A DNA stretch of 64,000 nucleotides from Amphimedon queenslandica. Lineage: Eukaryota; Porifera; Demospongiae; Haplosclerida; Niphatidae. Location: positions 57,968 through 121,967 of the forward strand of contig NW_003546423.1 of assembly GCF_000090795.2 (NCBI RefSeq), written 5' to 3'. Both the position numbers and the translations under genes were made by a program. Shown one piece after another: positions 1 to 11,116 of the stretch. Positions within the stretch are counted from its first letter, which is position 1; every line of letters begins with the position of its first letter. The notes beneath the pieces were generated by a model. The model had not been told where the DNA came from and ran no database searches. It worked only from the letters and a program-made list of their open reading frames with translations.

Positions 1-383
1 TGTGATAGACTATCACCATTCAAATACATGTACACTTTCAGGTTTTCTCATTTTAGCCTTGGGAAAAATCAGTTACAGCCTATCTGGAAATTTTTACTGA
101 TTTCAATTTTACTGGATTAGAATTTCACAAAATTAGATCACTCATATAATTACATGCCACAATCAATAATACACGACACACTTAAATCACAGCACAATTT
201 ATACACAAAAATTTTCTACTGCACAAATTTCCTGATTTACGGTAATTTATGGGAAGTATGAATATGCATGAAGAAAGAGCTGGAGCAATAAAGAGGCAAG
301 TGCTCCACAAAGTAACCTGATCATGTGACAGTCATGTGACTAGCTGTCATGTGATTACAATATACATGTACATGTGCACGTAC

Positions 384-3300
384 CTTGATAAGTGATTCCT
401 GTTCTGTGGTCTCCACCTAACTCTAGCTACAGAATAAAGTGCATTGACTGAGTATGATTCTTTAGTACGCTGCTGAGCTGTCTGTGTATCATATACCTGT
501 ACAATAGATAGGAATAAAAAAAATTGAAGTCATAATCAGCTCAAATATTCTACACTGCATAAATACATCAATATGCATAAGAAAATGTAATAAAAATGGA
601 GTAATTTTGAAGCCATTTTTGAAAAATACCCAAGGCTTATATACTTATGTGGGGTATTTTTCACAATAATTGGAATTGCTTTAAATGGCCGTAACCTGAA
701 AAATTGAAGTCAGAATCAGCTCAAACTTTCTATACAGCATAAGGACATCAATATGTATCAGAAAATATAATAAAAATTGGGGATGTTTTTGGAGCCATTT
801 TTTAGAAAAAACCATGGGCTAGCTATAGCCTTGGGTATTTTCTCAAATTTTGGAGTTTTCTTAAAATGGCTGTAACTCAAAAAATTGAAGTCAGAATGAG
901 CTCAAACTTTCTACACAGCATAAGGACATCAATATGTATCAGAAAATGTAATAAAAATTTGGGGTAATTTCGGAGCCATTTTTTGGGAAAAACCATGGGC
1001 TATAGCCTTGGGTATTTTTTCAAATTTTGAAGTTTTCTTAAAAAGGCTGTAACTCAAAAAATTGAAGTCGGAATCAGCTCAAACTTTCTAGACAGCATAA
1101 GGACATCAATATGTATCAGAAAATGTAATAAAAATTTGGAGTGATTTTGGAGCCATTTTTTTGGAAAAAACCATGGGCTATAGCCTTGGGTATTTCTTCA
1201 TATTTTGGAGTTTTCTTAAAATGGCTGTAACTCGAAAAATTGAAGTCAGAATCAGCTCAAACTTTCTACACAGCATAAGGACATCAATATGTATCAGAAA
1301 ATGTAATAAAAATTTGGGGTAACTTTGGAGCCATTTTTTGGGAAAAACCATGGGCTATAAAAAATACCCAAGGCTATAGCCTTGGGTATTTTTTCAAATT
1401 TTGGAGTTTTCTAAAAATGGCTGTAACTCAAAAAATTGAAGTCAGAATCAGCTCAAACTTTCTACATAGCATAAGGACATCAATATGCATCAGAAAATGT
1501 AATAAAATTTGAAATAATTTTGGAGCTATTTTTTGGGAAAAAAACATGGACTATAGCCTTGGTATTTTTTTCAAATTTTGGAGTTTTCTTAAAATGGCTG
1601 TAACTCAAAAAATTGAAGTCAGAATTAGCTCAAACTTTCTACATAGCATAAGGACATCAATATGTATCAAAAAGTGTAATAAAAATTGGGTGTGATTTCA
1701 GAGCCATTTTTTGGGAAAAACCATTGGCTATATAGCCTTGGGTATTTTTCAAAATTTTGCAGCTTTCTTAAAATGGCCATAACTTTAAAAATTTAAGTCA
1801 GAACTCAGAATGAGCTCCAACTTTCTACACAGCATAAGAACATCAATATGTATCAGAAAATGTAAATTGAGGTGATTCCGAAGCCATTTTTTGAGAAACT
1901 TTAAAAACTTGTAAAACATCCAAATTTGATCGAAATATTTTACACAGCATAAGTACATGTATATGCTGTACTGTACTATAGTACAGGGTGTCTTTTAGGA
2001 GGTGCATGACAAATGTCCCTGCTATAGTGTATTGACTATGTCCCCTTTTTTCAACTTAACTTATTTTATAACATGCATTACAAAAAAAATTGCATGCCTG
2101 TTCTAACAGTACCCACCCTTGATTACATGGTAATCCTGAAAGAGATCCAAAATTTCAGACAAAATAACTATTGTTTTCAATTACTAATAAACATGAATTG
2201 CTATTAGATGTACTGTACTATTACTACCACTCTTGTTATTACTAAAACATAACCATTCTCTGCTTATTTGTCTGCAAACATTGTGACACCATTCTTTAGT
2301 AATTTATGGTTTCACATACAACATTCCATTCATTGGACTATAAACAACATTGCGGTATATACATGTACATGTACTACATGCATAACCATGCACATACACT
2401 CTATATATAATACATGTGTACAACATACTATGTACATGTACATGTACATGTAAACATAATTCTGCAGGTGTAAATTTTTGCAGATTAAAAATGTTTCTTT
2501 TTCCTTGGAGTGTGAATTTATCAACTGCATAATAGTTGCAATAACAATTCAATCTCCGAAAATTTCATTTTCAGGATTTGTGTTACACAAAAAAATCAAC
2601 AAAAACAAAAATACAACAAAAATTAATCAACATGTACAGTACATGTACAGCATATACCGTATAGCGGGAAATTTTGGAGGGACTAAAATTTGGTGAATTG
2701 CTGAATTTTGGTGAATGGTGAATTTTAAAATTTGGCGAATTTGTGGCCACGTGCCATTGAGCATGCGTATAATGGCTCACAATAGCGGATTTTATTTTGG
2801 CAAATGCCTATCAAAACGTTAAATTTTATTCCCTCCAAATTTCCTGCTATACAGTACATGTACATGTACGTATACATAAATGGTAAAATGCATGAATGCA
2901 GTACATGTACATGTAATACAAGAATCAGTTCTCTCCCTCCCACGGTTATTAATTACTTTCATCATTTTATCTCTTCCTGCTGATACGATCCGATGCTCTT
3001 GCTCCAAGTGCCAAGCACAGGAGTAGGCAGGTCCACTGTGAGCATTGATAGTCTTAAGAGCATGATCTGTGTGCCTCCTGTCCCATATCTATAAATAAAT
3101 ATTGAGAAAATATACTGTAAATATACTGTAAATATACTGTAAATATACTGTAAATATATCTGTAAATATACTGTAAATATACTGTAAATATAATATGCAT
3201 AGACTGTATAAAAGAGTAACTAAAGCTGAAATTGAATGTTTGATAAATCATTAATTCTAATCACCAGTTGGTTAATTCAAGAAATAATTTTGATATAAAT

Positions 3301-6300
3301 CCCACTGCCAATATTCAAGTGAGATATACATACATGTACATGTACACATTGTACAGTAAATTGGATGTGCTAATATCAAGAGTGAATGATTATTGATTGG
3401 CTACTACATGTACATGTATAAATGATTGAACAGGTCAATTACTGGTAGTTATCAGTGTAAAATTGATCCTTTTGACAAAAATCAATCAACACTTAATCAT
3501 ATTATATACATGTATAATGCAGATTATCACAGTGGCATGTAAATGTACATGTACATGTACATGTAATGTACAGGTATGTACATGCAAGTATACTATTGGC
3601 ATATGTCTCATTACCTGACATACACCACTCTCATAGCAAGCAGCAAAAAGATGATCATTGTGATGATTATACTGGAGAAAAAAGGGAGAGAGAAGAGTGT
3701 TAATAAAAGACAAAAAATAAAAGGGAAATGAAGATGTACATGTAGACAAGAGAGATTACCCTGAAAAATTGATCTATTTGCATTATAATCTATTATGTGT
3801 ACATTAGATACTACATATACATGCACATGACAAAATCTCAGACACAAAGAAGCTTTAAAGTTATTGATTGATCACTACAAACACAAACCCACCAACAGTG
3901 CAGACAAAAACACAACCACACAAGTTGTTTTTGAAGTTGTACCGTATTTGCCTGATTAAAAACCCAGCTTAAATAAATGCCCATCCTTAAAATATTCTCC
4001 CTATAGATGTGCATATTTTAGCCAATTTAGGTAACCTCAACTTTAGATTGTTCCAAATAGCTTAACTCTTGAAGCACAGTCTGATGAGCTAGGGGACATG
4101 GGTTCAATCCCTCTTCTGGCAGATTTTTTAAATTTTTACGCAATTTTTTCACTGTCAATGAATAAAAGCCCAGGCTCTAATCAGGCAAATACCGCATGAG
4201 GAAACAGAAAGTGTTAAAAATGATAAACTCACTTGAACATCTCTAACACTCTCAGCTCCAGAGTAACGTGATGTGACTGTCTTTTGTCTGGTGTCCTAAG
4301 AGAATAGAAAGAACTAATGAAACTAAAGGATAATATAATGTAATGTACGTACATGTACATGTACATTCACACTTAGATGTACATTGTACATGTACATGCA
4401 CTGACACGTACATGACAAGAGCTCATGTACATGTACAGTGTACATAACCAAGAGTAGACAATAACAAGGGTATACCCTTGATAATACTGTAATTATCCAC
4501 TCTTGACATACATGTATATTGTAACTCAATTGTGATTGTAGGGAAATATACTCAGTTGGGAAGCTGCGGGATAGAAGCTTGGGTCTTATGCACATCAGAA
4601 TTATCAAATATGAAAAGCTGAGGTTTAATACCATACAATGTACATGTACTGTACGTGTACATGTACAATTGGAGCTGTTGTATGGATTCTGTTGTTAGTG
4701 TACACGTACATGTACATCTTGTGACTGATGGAAAGGTGGATTTACAATACTACCTACGCTAGTACTGATGTTACATTGACGTTAGAATAAAATTTAATTC
4801 TATTCTAGCGGAGAGCATGTTTAAAAAATCAAATCCCCCCTGCTCTTGATTAAAAATTGACTATACACTGGTCTAGTATGATATCGTAAAACAGCTTTAA
4901 AATGGCGGGTAGGTTGCATTAATACATGCACATGTCTGTATTTAAAATTGTTATTATTATTATTATTGTTGCTGTAATGTTGGTGCTGTTTTTTCCAAAA
5001 GTACACATAGTTTACCCACAGCTATTTTTACTGTCATTTCATTTCCCAAAATCAGTATGTACATACTGTATATATACGTGTACATGTAGACCAAATTGGC
5101 ATATCAAGTAAAAACTCCTAAATCAAACTATCATTGCATGTATATGTACATGTGCTTGGATAGTACTACAGAATGAGCCGAAATGTTAATATTTTATAGC
5201 TAGTGTACATTTATGTACATGTACTTGTTTTTTACATGTAAATTACATTTAGATTTATATCATGTACTGTACATGCACACATACATGTATATCTGAAGCT
5301 TTGCTTTAAAATTTTATACTCAATTACCACATACATGTAATTCAAAATAATTAATACTTACATGTAGCACATGTACATGTACATGACTACATGTAAACGT
5401 ACATGTAACAACAGTAGGTGCTGCCATATAGCAGAGAAATTAACCAATTAGGATCAGGTAGACTTTTAAAATTAAATCACACATGTACAAGTCAAGTTGA
5501 AAATAATTGCTAATAATTTAGTGTAAAAAAATTCTAGACGAGTAGGATATTTTATTATAATTAATTCTAGTGCAAAAGCAGAATAATTTCACAGGAATTC
5601 ACACTATTAGAAATTACATGTAATACCATATATTATTTTTGAATTCTATTATTACTCCTTGGCCAAATTATGACTGGAATTAGTTGTAGAAAATGAAAAA
5701 AGACTGAGGGCACATAATGTACATGTACATGTACAAATACATGTACAAGTATACCGTATAGTGGGTAATTTTGGAGGGGATTGAATTTGGCAAATTTGGC
5801 ATTTTGATAGCCATTCAACAAAATAAAAACCCACCATTTTGAGCCATTATACGCATGCTCAATGGCACGTGGCCACAAATTCGCCAAAATTAAAATCCGT
5901 CAATTACCAAAATTTAGCAATTCGCCAAAATTTATCCCCTCCAAATTTACCCGCTATACGGTACATGTTAAATAATTTCAAGTTAATTTGAATAGAAAGG
6001 ATTACTTACAAAACAGACAATAGTACAGTCCTGTGAAGCACTGAGCAACACATTAGCATCTCTGGGATGATAACAAACACGATTCACTGCACGTTGATGG
6101 ACTTCCTCATAAACATGATCTAATGGAACAGAGTAACAGCAGAATGAATGAATGAGTGAGGGAAGAGAAAAGGAGGAAAAGAGAAGGAAAGAAAGAGGAA
6201 GGGACAAATCAAGTCATGTTCAGAGTAGAGTTATTTAATTTACTAGCTATACATGATGGAGGGAGTTTTTATAAGTTAGGCTTATTTAATGAAACTGAGG

Positions 6301-8208
6301 GAAATTAAGATGACTATAAAGGGAAGGAAACAAAGATGCTCATTATCAAGATAACACAAGTACAATGTACATGCACATGCACTGTATGAATTCATCCCAA
6401 AATACATTGTACATGTAACCAGGGTTTCCCATAGGGTTGCCATGCAGCTTCTTGTCTGTTAATTATTAGACCCTGTACTATTATATATGCACATGTAGTA
6501 CAGGGTATTTTGATAAAAATGACAAGGAGAGAATATTCCCTTTATATATATATTTTTTCAATTACATATACATGTTCCTACCGTATAGCCACAAAGTTTC
6601 GAGGCAATAAACTTTCGCGAATCAGGCCACAAGTCTTTTTTCGCGAATTAACTTTCGCGGTTCCTGCTTTAAAGCACACGTGTTTATGGGCAATACGGAT
6701 ATTTCACGGAATTAACTTTCGCGAATACGGAAAATCCGCGAAAACAGCGAAAGTTGTACCCTCGAAATTAAGCGGCTATACGGTATGTTGTGTAGAAAAT
6801 TTGAGCTAATTCTGATCAAAATTAAATTTTCTATGAATTTTTAAAGTTTCTCAAAAATCGAGCTGATTTGGTCTGAGGCCAAATTTCATCAAAAATGGCT
6901 AGAAAAGAATTCTCCATTTTAATACTTTTTCTGATACATATGCATGTCCTTATGTTCTATATCAACTTTGAGCTGATTCTGATAGAATTTAGGTTTTTTA
7001 TGAATTTTTTTAAATTACTCGAAATGCCGTGTATACATGTAGTTGTAAATTTACAACTTTATATTGAATTGCTACCTCTTAGCTCATGAAGCTCATACTG
7101 TTTAGCTCACTTAGCATGCTTTGTGGGAACCCTACATGCAACAATCGACATACATGTAACATACTGAAACTCATAAAACAGAACAACACTATTAATATGC
7201 ATGCATACATTTTTGTATTTAATACATGTACATGCATGATAAAATGCGCATGTAAAGTGAAGAAGAGACTCACTGAGTTTTGATTTTGTTCTTTTATTGA
7301 GATCCCATAAAACTACAGCTGAATTAGTAGGAGCAGTAGCCAGTTGATTCTCTGAAGGAAAAAGAAAGAGAGAGAGAGAGAGGGGGGGGGAACAGGAAGA
7401 AGAGGAAGACAATGGTAAGGAAGGATACAACATTATGTAAGGGGAGAATAAGCTTTCATAATTAAACTAGGATAATTATATAATACCAAACTAAGCTATC
7501 TCAAATGAACAACAACAATAAAATCTAATAATAATAGTCTAATTGTATTATACCATCTCTTGGATTCCACTGAACATGGTTACTAGAGAAATTCAAATTT
7601 AACTGCTTCTGTGGCAAATTTCTCAAATTGCAGACTTCCTTGAGTTGATCGGTTGTGTCACAAATAATGAATACTAGAAAAATAAAATAAAGAGAACATA
7701 AATGTGAATATGCATGTGTACATGTACATGCAAGATACTTGAATGAAAGCATCAAATATGAGCATTACATTATACATAATAGTACAATACCAATACAGCT
7801 GAGTACTCATATTTCTTAAAATGAAAACATATACTAATTACTAACTGGGCTATAGTGGTTATATGTATTTTCAATGGTTAAAAAATAATTATGGTGTAAT
7901 ATACATGTATACATGTACATGTACACATGCATACATTTTTATTTTCGTTCCAGAACACAAAATTTGTACAATTAAAACCCTCCCACTATAAAGCAACATG
8001 TCTCATACTAATTACAATTAATTATAATACTTTTTCTGCCAGCTACAGCGACCCTCGTCCCATCTTTATTGGCACATATTGTATTTGCTGGAGAGCTGAG
8101 ATTAATGGTAACCTTTTGATTCAATTGAGGACCCCCTCCTCCTATAAGAGGATCTAATAATTAATGGGAACATTAAATACACTCACTTCTCATAATAAGA
8201 GAACTCAT
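384..8208 (-). CDS. WDR24: WDR24 homologue, GATOR2 subunit (5' part, runs off the window)
   Basis: WD40 subunit of GATOR2, which acts on lysosomes upstream of TORC1 in amino-acid signalling. Exons on the minus strand, in order: 8187-8208, 8031-8153, 7554-7673, 7272/4-7351 (donor places the end at 7274), 6010-6119, 4233-4295, 3615-3671, 2957-3088, 384-496. All junctions are GT-AG and phases agree, giving about 272 residues. Recognisable pieces match vertebrate WDR24 in order: SSPANTICANKDGTRVAVAG, EVCNLR, ENQLATAPTNSAVVLWDL, HQRAVNRVCYHPRDANVLLS, WHLEQEHRIVSAGRDKMMK and SVARVRWRPQNRNHLS. These are the N-terminal beta-propeller repeats. The C-terminal part with the zinc-binding domain would lie left of position 1. 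I found no further exon in 1-383. The start is the only in-frame ATG before the first conserved block and needs a 33-bp first intron. Family identity is firm; the first exon is less sure. Confidence 0.93.
515..1960. repeat. ~178-bp tandem satellite array inside a WDR24 intron
   Basis: About seven to eight direct copies of a unit near 178 bp. Each carries gctcaaactttctacacagc, then ataaggacatcaatatgtat, a run of AAATGTAATAAAAATT, a ccatgggctatagccttggg block and a 'ggctgtaactcaaaaaattg' block. The unit landmarks recur at about 824, 1005, 1181, 1376, 1553 and 1733. Copies differ by scattered substitutions and small indels. No coding potential. The same unit forms the array at 51.1-53.4 kb and appears twice, inverted, near 18.6-18.9 kb. 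Confidence 0.9.
2655..2856. mobile_element. MITE-like inverted-repeat element, TACCGTATAG type
   Basis: About 200 bp with terminal inverted repeats: left TACCGTATAGCGGGAAATTT, right end the reverse complement of TACTGTATAGCAGGAAATTT. The interior has repeated 'ttggcgaatttg' motifs and a central cgtgccattgagcatgcgta. Close relatives lie at 5752-5963 and 48838-49051. No transposase. It sits in a WDR24 intron. Confidence 0.85.
3111..3190. repeat. 11-bp minisatellite (ACTGTAAATAT)n
   Basis: Seven or so direct copies of an 11-bp AT-rich unit, with one copy slightly expanded, immediately upstream (on the minus strand) of the WDR24 exon at 2957-3088. No function is visible. Confidence 0.9.
3941..4195. 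mobile_element. MITE-like element with a tRNA-like B-box motif
   Basis: Inverted ends: left ACCGTATTTGCCTGATTA followed by aaaacccagctt; the right end read in reverse is GCGGTATTTGCCTGATTA followed by gagcctgggctt. The interior (about 4070-4130) contains gatgagctaggggacatggg followed by TTCAATCCCTC, which resembles the B box of a Pol III promoter. It lies in a WDR24 intron just 3' of the exon at 4233-4295. A complete tRNA is not present. Confidence 0.7.
5752..5963. mobile_element. MITE-like element, TACCGTATAG type (second copy)
   Basis: Left end TACCGTATAGTGGGTAATTT, right end the reverse complement of TACCGTATAGCGGGTAAATT. Same interior as 2655-2856 but in the opposite orientation (gccattatacgcatgctcaa). 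WDR24 intron. Confidence 0.87.
6422..7133. repeat. CAGGGTTTCC-ended interspersed repeat, interrupted by a MITE
   Basis: One end is cagggtttcccatagggttg next to 'catgcagcttcttgtc'; the other is the block ttagctcacttagcatgctt followed by tgtgggaaccct. The ends are roughly inverted. Between them are degenerate 60-70 bp sub-repeats (agctgattctgatcaaaatt type, 'tatgaatttttaaag'). Other copies are at 9551-10103, 15286-15708, 34160-34790, 38205-38652 and 47223-47766. The element at 6579-6785 is inserted in this copy. Confidence 0.7.
6579..6785. mobile_element. MITE-like element with TACCGTATAG ends but a different, CpG-containing interior
   Basis: Ends are TACCGTATAGCCACAAAGTT and the reverse complement of TACCGTATAGCCGCTTAATT. 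The interior repeats the motif ACTTTCGCG(A/G) four or more times on both strands (ttcgcgaattaactttcgcg), which is strikingly CpG-rich for this AT-rich DNA. Shares terminal bases but not interior with the elements at 2655, 5752 and 48838. Confidence 0.85.
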
Positions 8209-8281
8209 TTCTGTAGTGACACTGTGACACACCTTTAATTAAGTGAGACTACACCCACTACACGAACCACGCCTACATTAA
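8209..8281. promoter_or_regulatory. Putative bidirectional promoter between WDR24 and the BIM1-like gene
   Basis: Only 73 bp separate the two divergent start codons. The interval holds a symmetrical GTGACACTGTGACAC motif, a 'tttaattaag' stretch and a GC-box-like CCACGCC near 8269. No other room exists for either promoter, apart from sequence inside the first exons and introns. Promoter function is inferred from geometry. Confidence 0.6.
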
Positions 8282-10871
8282 ATGAGAAAGATGAATTCGC
8301 TGTTCGCTGTTCTTCTTTCTTGTTTTATATTCGTTTGCATTGAGGCTCACGTTTGTCTCATCTTCCCTCCACAAAGAGGAGGGATACCCGATGCTGTATT
8401 CACATATGCCGGCAAGTTAAAGTGGATTGCAAGTTTAAAACAAGCTAAAAATCTTAATCTTTTTTCCAGGTGACATAACATGTCTACACGTTCTAAAAGC
8501 TCCTTGTGGTGGTATGGCAGCTGAAGACCCCAAAGTGTCGTTCAAGTATGTACATGTACATGTACACACTTCCTTGTGGGCTAGCGATTTGGGGATTAGT
8601 TATAACTTGTAAGGTTTAGAATCTTACAACTGGGAAAGAATCATCATGACCATAGATAAAGTGTGTATTATTAATGCTGTAACTTTGATGCAATTGGTTT
8701 CTAATGTACTTACGTATGCAACAATGCGAGCCCAATGTAATGTCACTTTATTGTTCATTTATTATTATTATTATTGTAGGGCAGGACAAAATGGTAGTCT
8801 TTCGATCCAAAAGAATCTTGATCACTACTATGCTAGCAATCCGGTATGTAGATAGTCTCGTAAGACATAAAGTTTTCAATTGTACAATAGTTTGTATTTG
8901 CTAAAAAGAATAACATGTTATACCCACAACAGCTTTTTTAGCTATTCCAGTATAAATTATTCTATTGTATTGATACACATTAAATAATCAGATAGAAAAA
9001 AAACTGCACTAAAGCTGAGTGTACATCACTAACTACATGTATAACATGCTACAATAATAATTATTATTAGTCACTATAGACCAGTTGGCGCTGCTAAGTA
9101 TGTACATAGAATTTTAAGTATATTCTTTTTGATACCGTAAATAAAGTAAAATTTTCCTACCTTCATTTTGGAGTCATAGTTTACTAAGAGTGGAATGGGA
9201 GAAAGCAATATCGTTGCTTCTATAGGTCCTAGTGGCACTTATTAAAGTCCATGAGCCAACTGGTATGATGATTTGGTTTCAGTTTAGTAACAGGGCCTAT
9301 TTTCTTACTACAATTGAAAGTGAATGCTTATTATTCAGTAAGTGCTGCTTGTACTTACTCTAATTTTCTTTCCTGCTTTGAATGCTTTGACCTTGATAGG
9401 ATTGTACTTATTACACCTCCTATTACCCGGGGAAATTACTTATTAAACCTCTTAGTGGTAAATAAAAGTTATTTATGAACCTAAAATCAAGCAATCTGAT
9501 TGTTCAATTACAACTAGGCATGGTAGAATTGGAATTATTAGTGCCTAGTGCAGGTTTCCAACGGAATTTAGCATAGTGCTTATTTTCTGATGCAAATGGA
9601 AATTTTGAAATAATTCTAATAAAAAATAGATTTTTTTGTAAATTTTTTAAGTTGCTAAAAAATCTGTACTATAGTACAGGTCAAATTTTGCCAAAAATGG
9701 CTTGGTGAAATTTCTCTATTTTTATATTTTATTCTAATGCATGTGAAATTTCTCTAATGCATATACATGTCCTTATGCTGTGTATTAACTTTGAACCAAT
9801 TCCGATCAAATTTGGATTTTTTTATGAATTTTTGAAGTTCCTCAAAAATTGGACCAAAATCCCTGTACTATAGTACAGGGGACTTTGGCTAAATTTAGCC
9901 AAAAATGGCTAGGTGAGGTTTCTCCATTTTAATAATTTTTTCTTATACGTAGCCAATTCCGATTAAATTTGAATTTTTTATGAATTTAAAAAGTTGCTAT
10001 TAATACCATGTACATGTACATGCAGTATTATAATGTATTATAGTGCTTGTCAGCTCATGAAGAATGCTGTTTAGCTCATTTAGCATGCTTTGTGGGTAAT
10101 CCTCCATGTACATGTACATGTAGTACAAGGGCAAAACACTTAATGCAGCTTCATTAAAACATGTAAACATTAATTTGTACATTCTGTACACATTCATGTC
10201 ATCCCTGTACCAAAATTAATCAGATAGAAAAACACTGCAATCACTACATGTACATAGCTACGTACAATGTTACAATGTTGCTTGCATTTCAAATTAAGTA
10301 ATTGGGCCCATTTTCTCAGTTTGATTGAAAGTAAATGCATATTCTTTAATGTTCAGTACTACTTACTCTGATTTTTCTGCTTTGATATTCTCTGACCTTG
10401 ATACGATAATAAATTAAATATTTATCATTATCAGTACCTAGTGGTGCCATTATTATTATCACTGTTAACATACATGTACTCTAATGTTGCTTTAGGGGTA
10501 TTGGGGAGTTTATCTGTGGACAGGAGGCGCAAAAAGAGGTAAATATGTTGGTGGATTCCCTGACACAGCTGATTTCAAGACTTTTGATACCAGATCTGTC
10601 GATGCTATGATTCCAGCTGACACGTAAGACTGGTTATTGAAAGTTTTAACATTTATTTATTCTCTCTTCCTTTCCTATCTCATTCTCTCTTTTAAACTAC
10701 TTTTGTTTTTAGACCCACAGGGAATGCTTTTATACAGGTAATAATTTATAGGTCATCACACTTACTGTACATGTATATTATCGTTATAATTCTTCTTAGG
10801 TTATTTATGCTCCTAATAATCCTGATACTCCCAAGATGTTTTACCAGTGTGCTGATATAAAAATTGAATGA
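8282..10871 (+). CDS. Secreted BIM1/X325-like (LPMO-like) putative copper-binding protein
   Basis: 164 residues from six exons: 8282-8411, 8470-8545, 8780-8843, 10496-10623, 10713-10737, 10800-10871. The first intron uses a GC-AG donor; the others are GT-AG. Residues 1-22 are a clear signal peptide ending ...VCIEA, so cleavage would expose His23 (HVCLIFPPQRGG). Further marks of the BIM1-like/X325 family are APCGG at 54-58, a later His in LDHYY at 84, and the C-terminal block FYQCADI at 155-161. Known family members bind Cu(II) through the N-terminal His, a second His and an Asp, and act in copper uptake rather than polysaccharide cleavage. Here the copper role is inferred. There is no GPI signal, unlike fungal BIM1. 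A polyadenylation-type AATAAA follows at about 10894. A second in-frame ATG at 8291 is possible. Confidence 0.82.
9551..10103. repeat. CAGGGTTTCC-type repeat in the 1.65-kb intron of the BIM1-like gene
   Basis: Starts 'caggtttccaacggaattta' and ends ttagcatgctttgtgggtaa followed by tcct. Contains two palindromic CTGTACTATAGTACAG blocks (about 9664-9681 and 9862-9880) and the usual 'agccaaaaatggctaggtga' sub-repeats. It accounts for much of this unusually long intron. Confidence 0.65.
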
Positions 10872-11116
10872 TTATATCCTGTGATGCGATAATCAATAAA
10901 TTTCCTCACTTTATCTTGTTATACTGTATAAAATTTTAACTGTTTTTTACTCTTTTTTGTATTTATGATTGTCTGCTGCAGAAAAAATTGGAAGTCATTA
11001 AAATTAATTAATATCTATAATTTGAAACTATACGGTAGAAAAAATTCCTTAAAAACAGATGCTTGCTTATTGCTTTGCTATTATAATTTCTTCCATCAGG
11101 AGTGTGGCAGATCATC

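Noticed and set aside
1-383. Next WDR24 exon
   Set aside because: No minus-strand frame matches the expected continuation after SVARVRWRPQNRNHLS; the exon presumably lies outside the window.
515-1960. Regular repeats resembling a CRISPR array
   Set aside because: Units are ~178 bp with no short repeat/unique spacer pattern, no cas genes, and they lie inside an intron of an animal gene.
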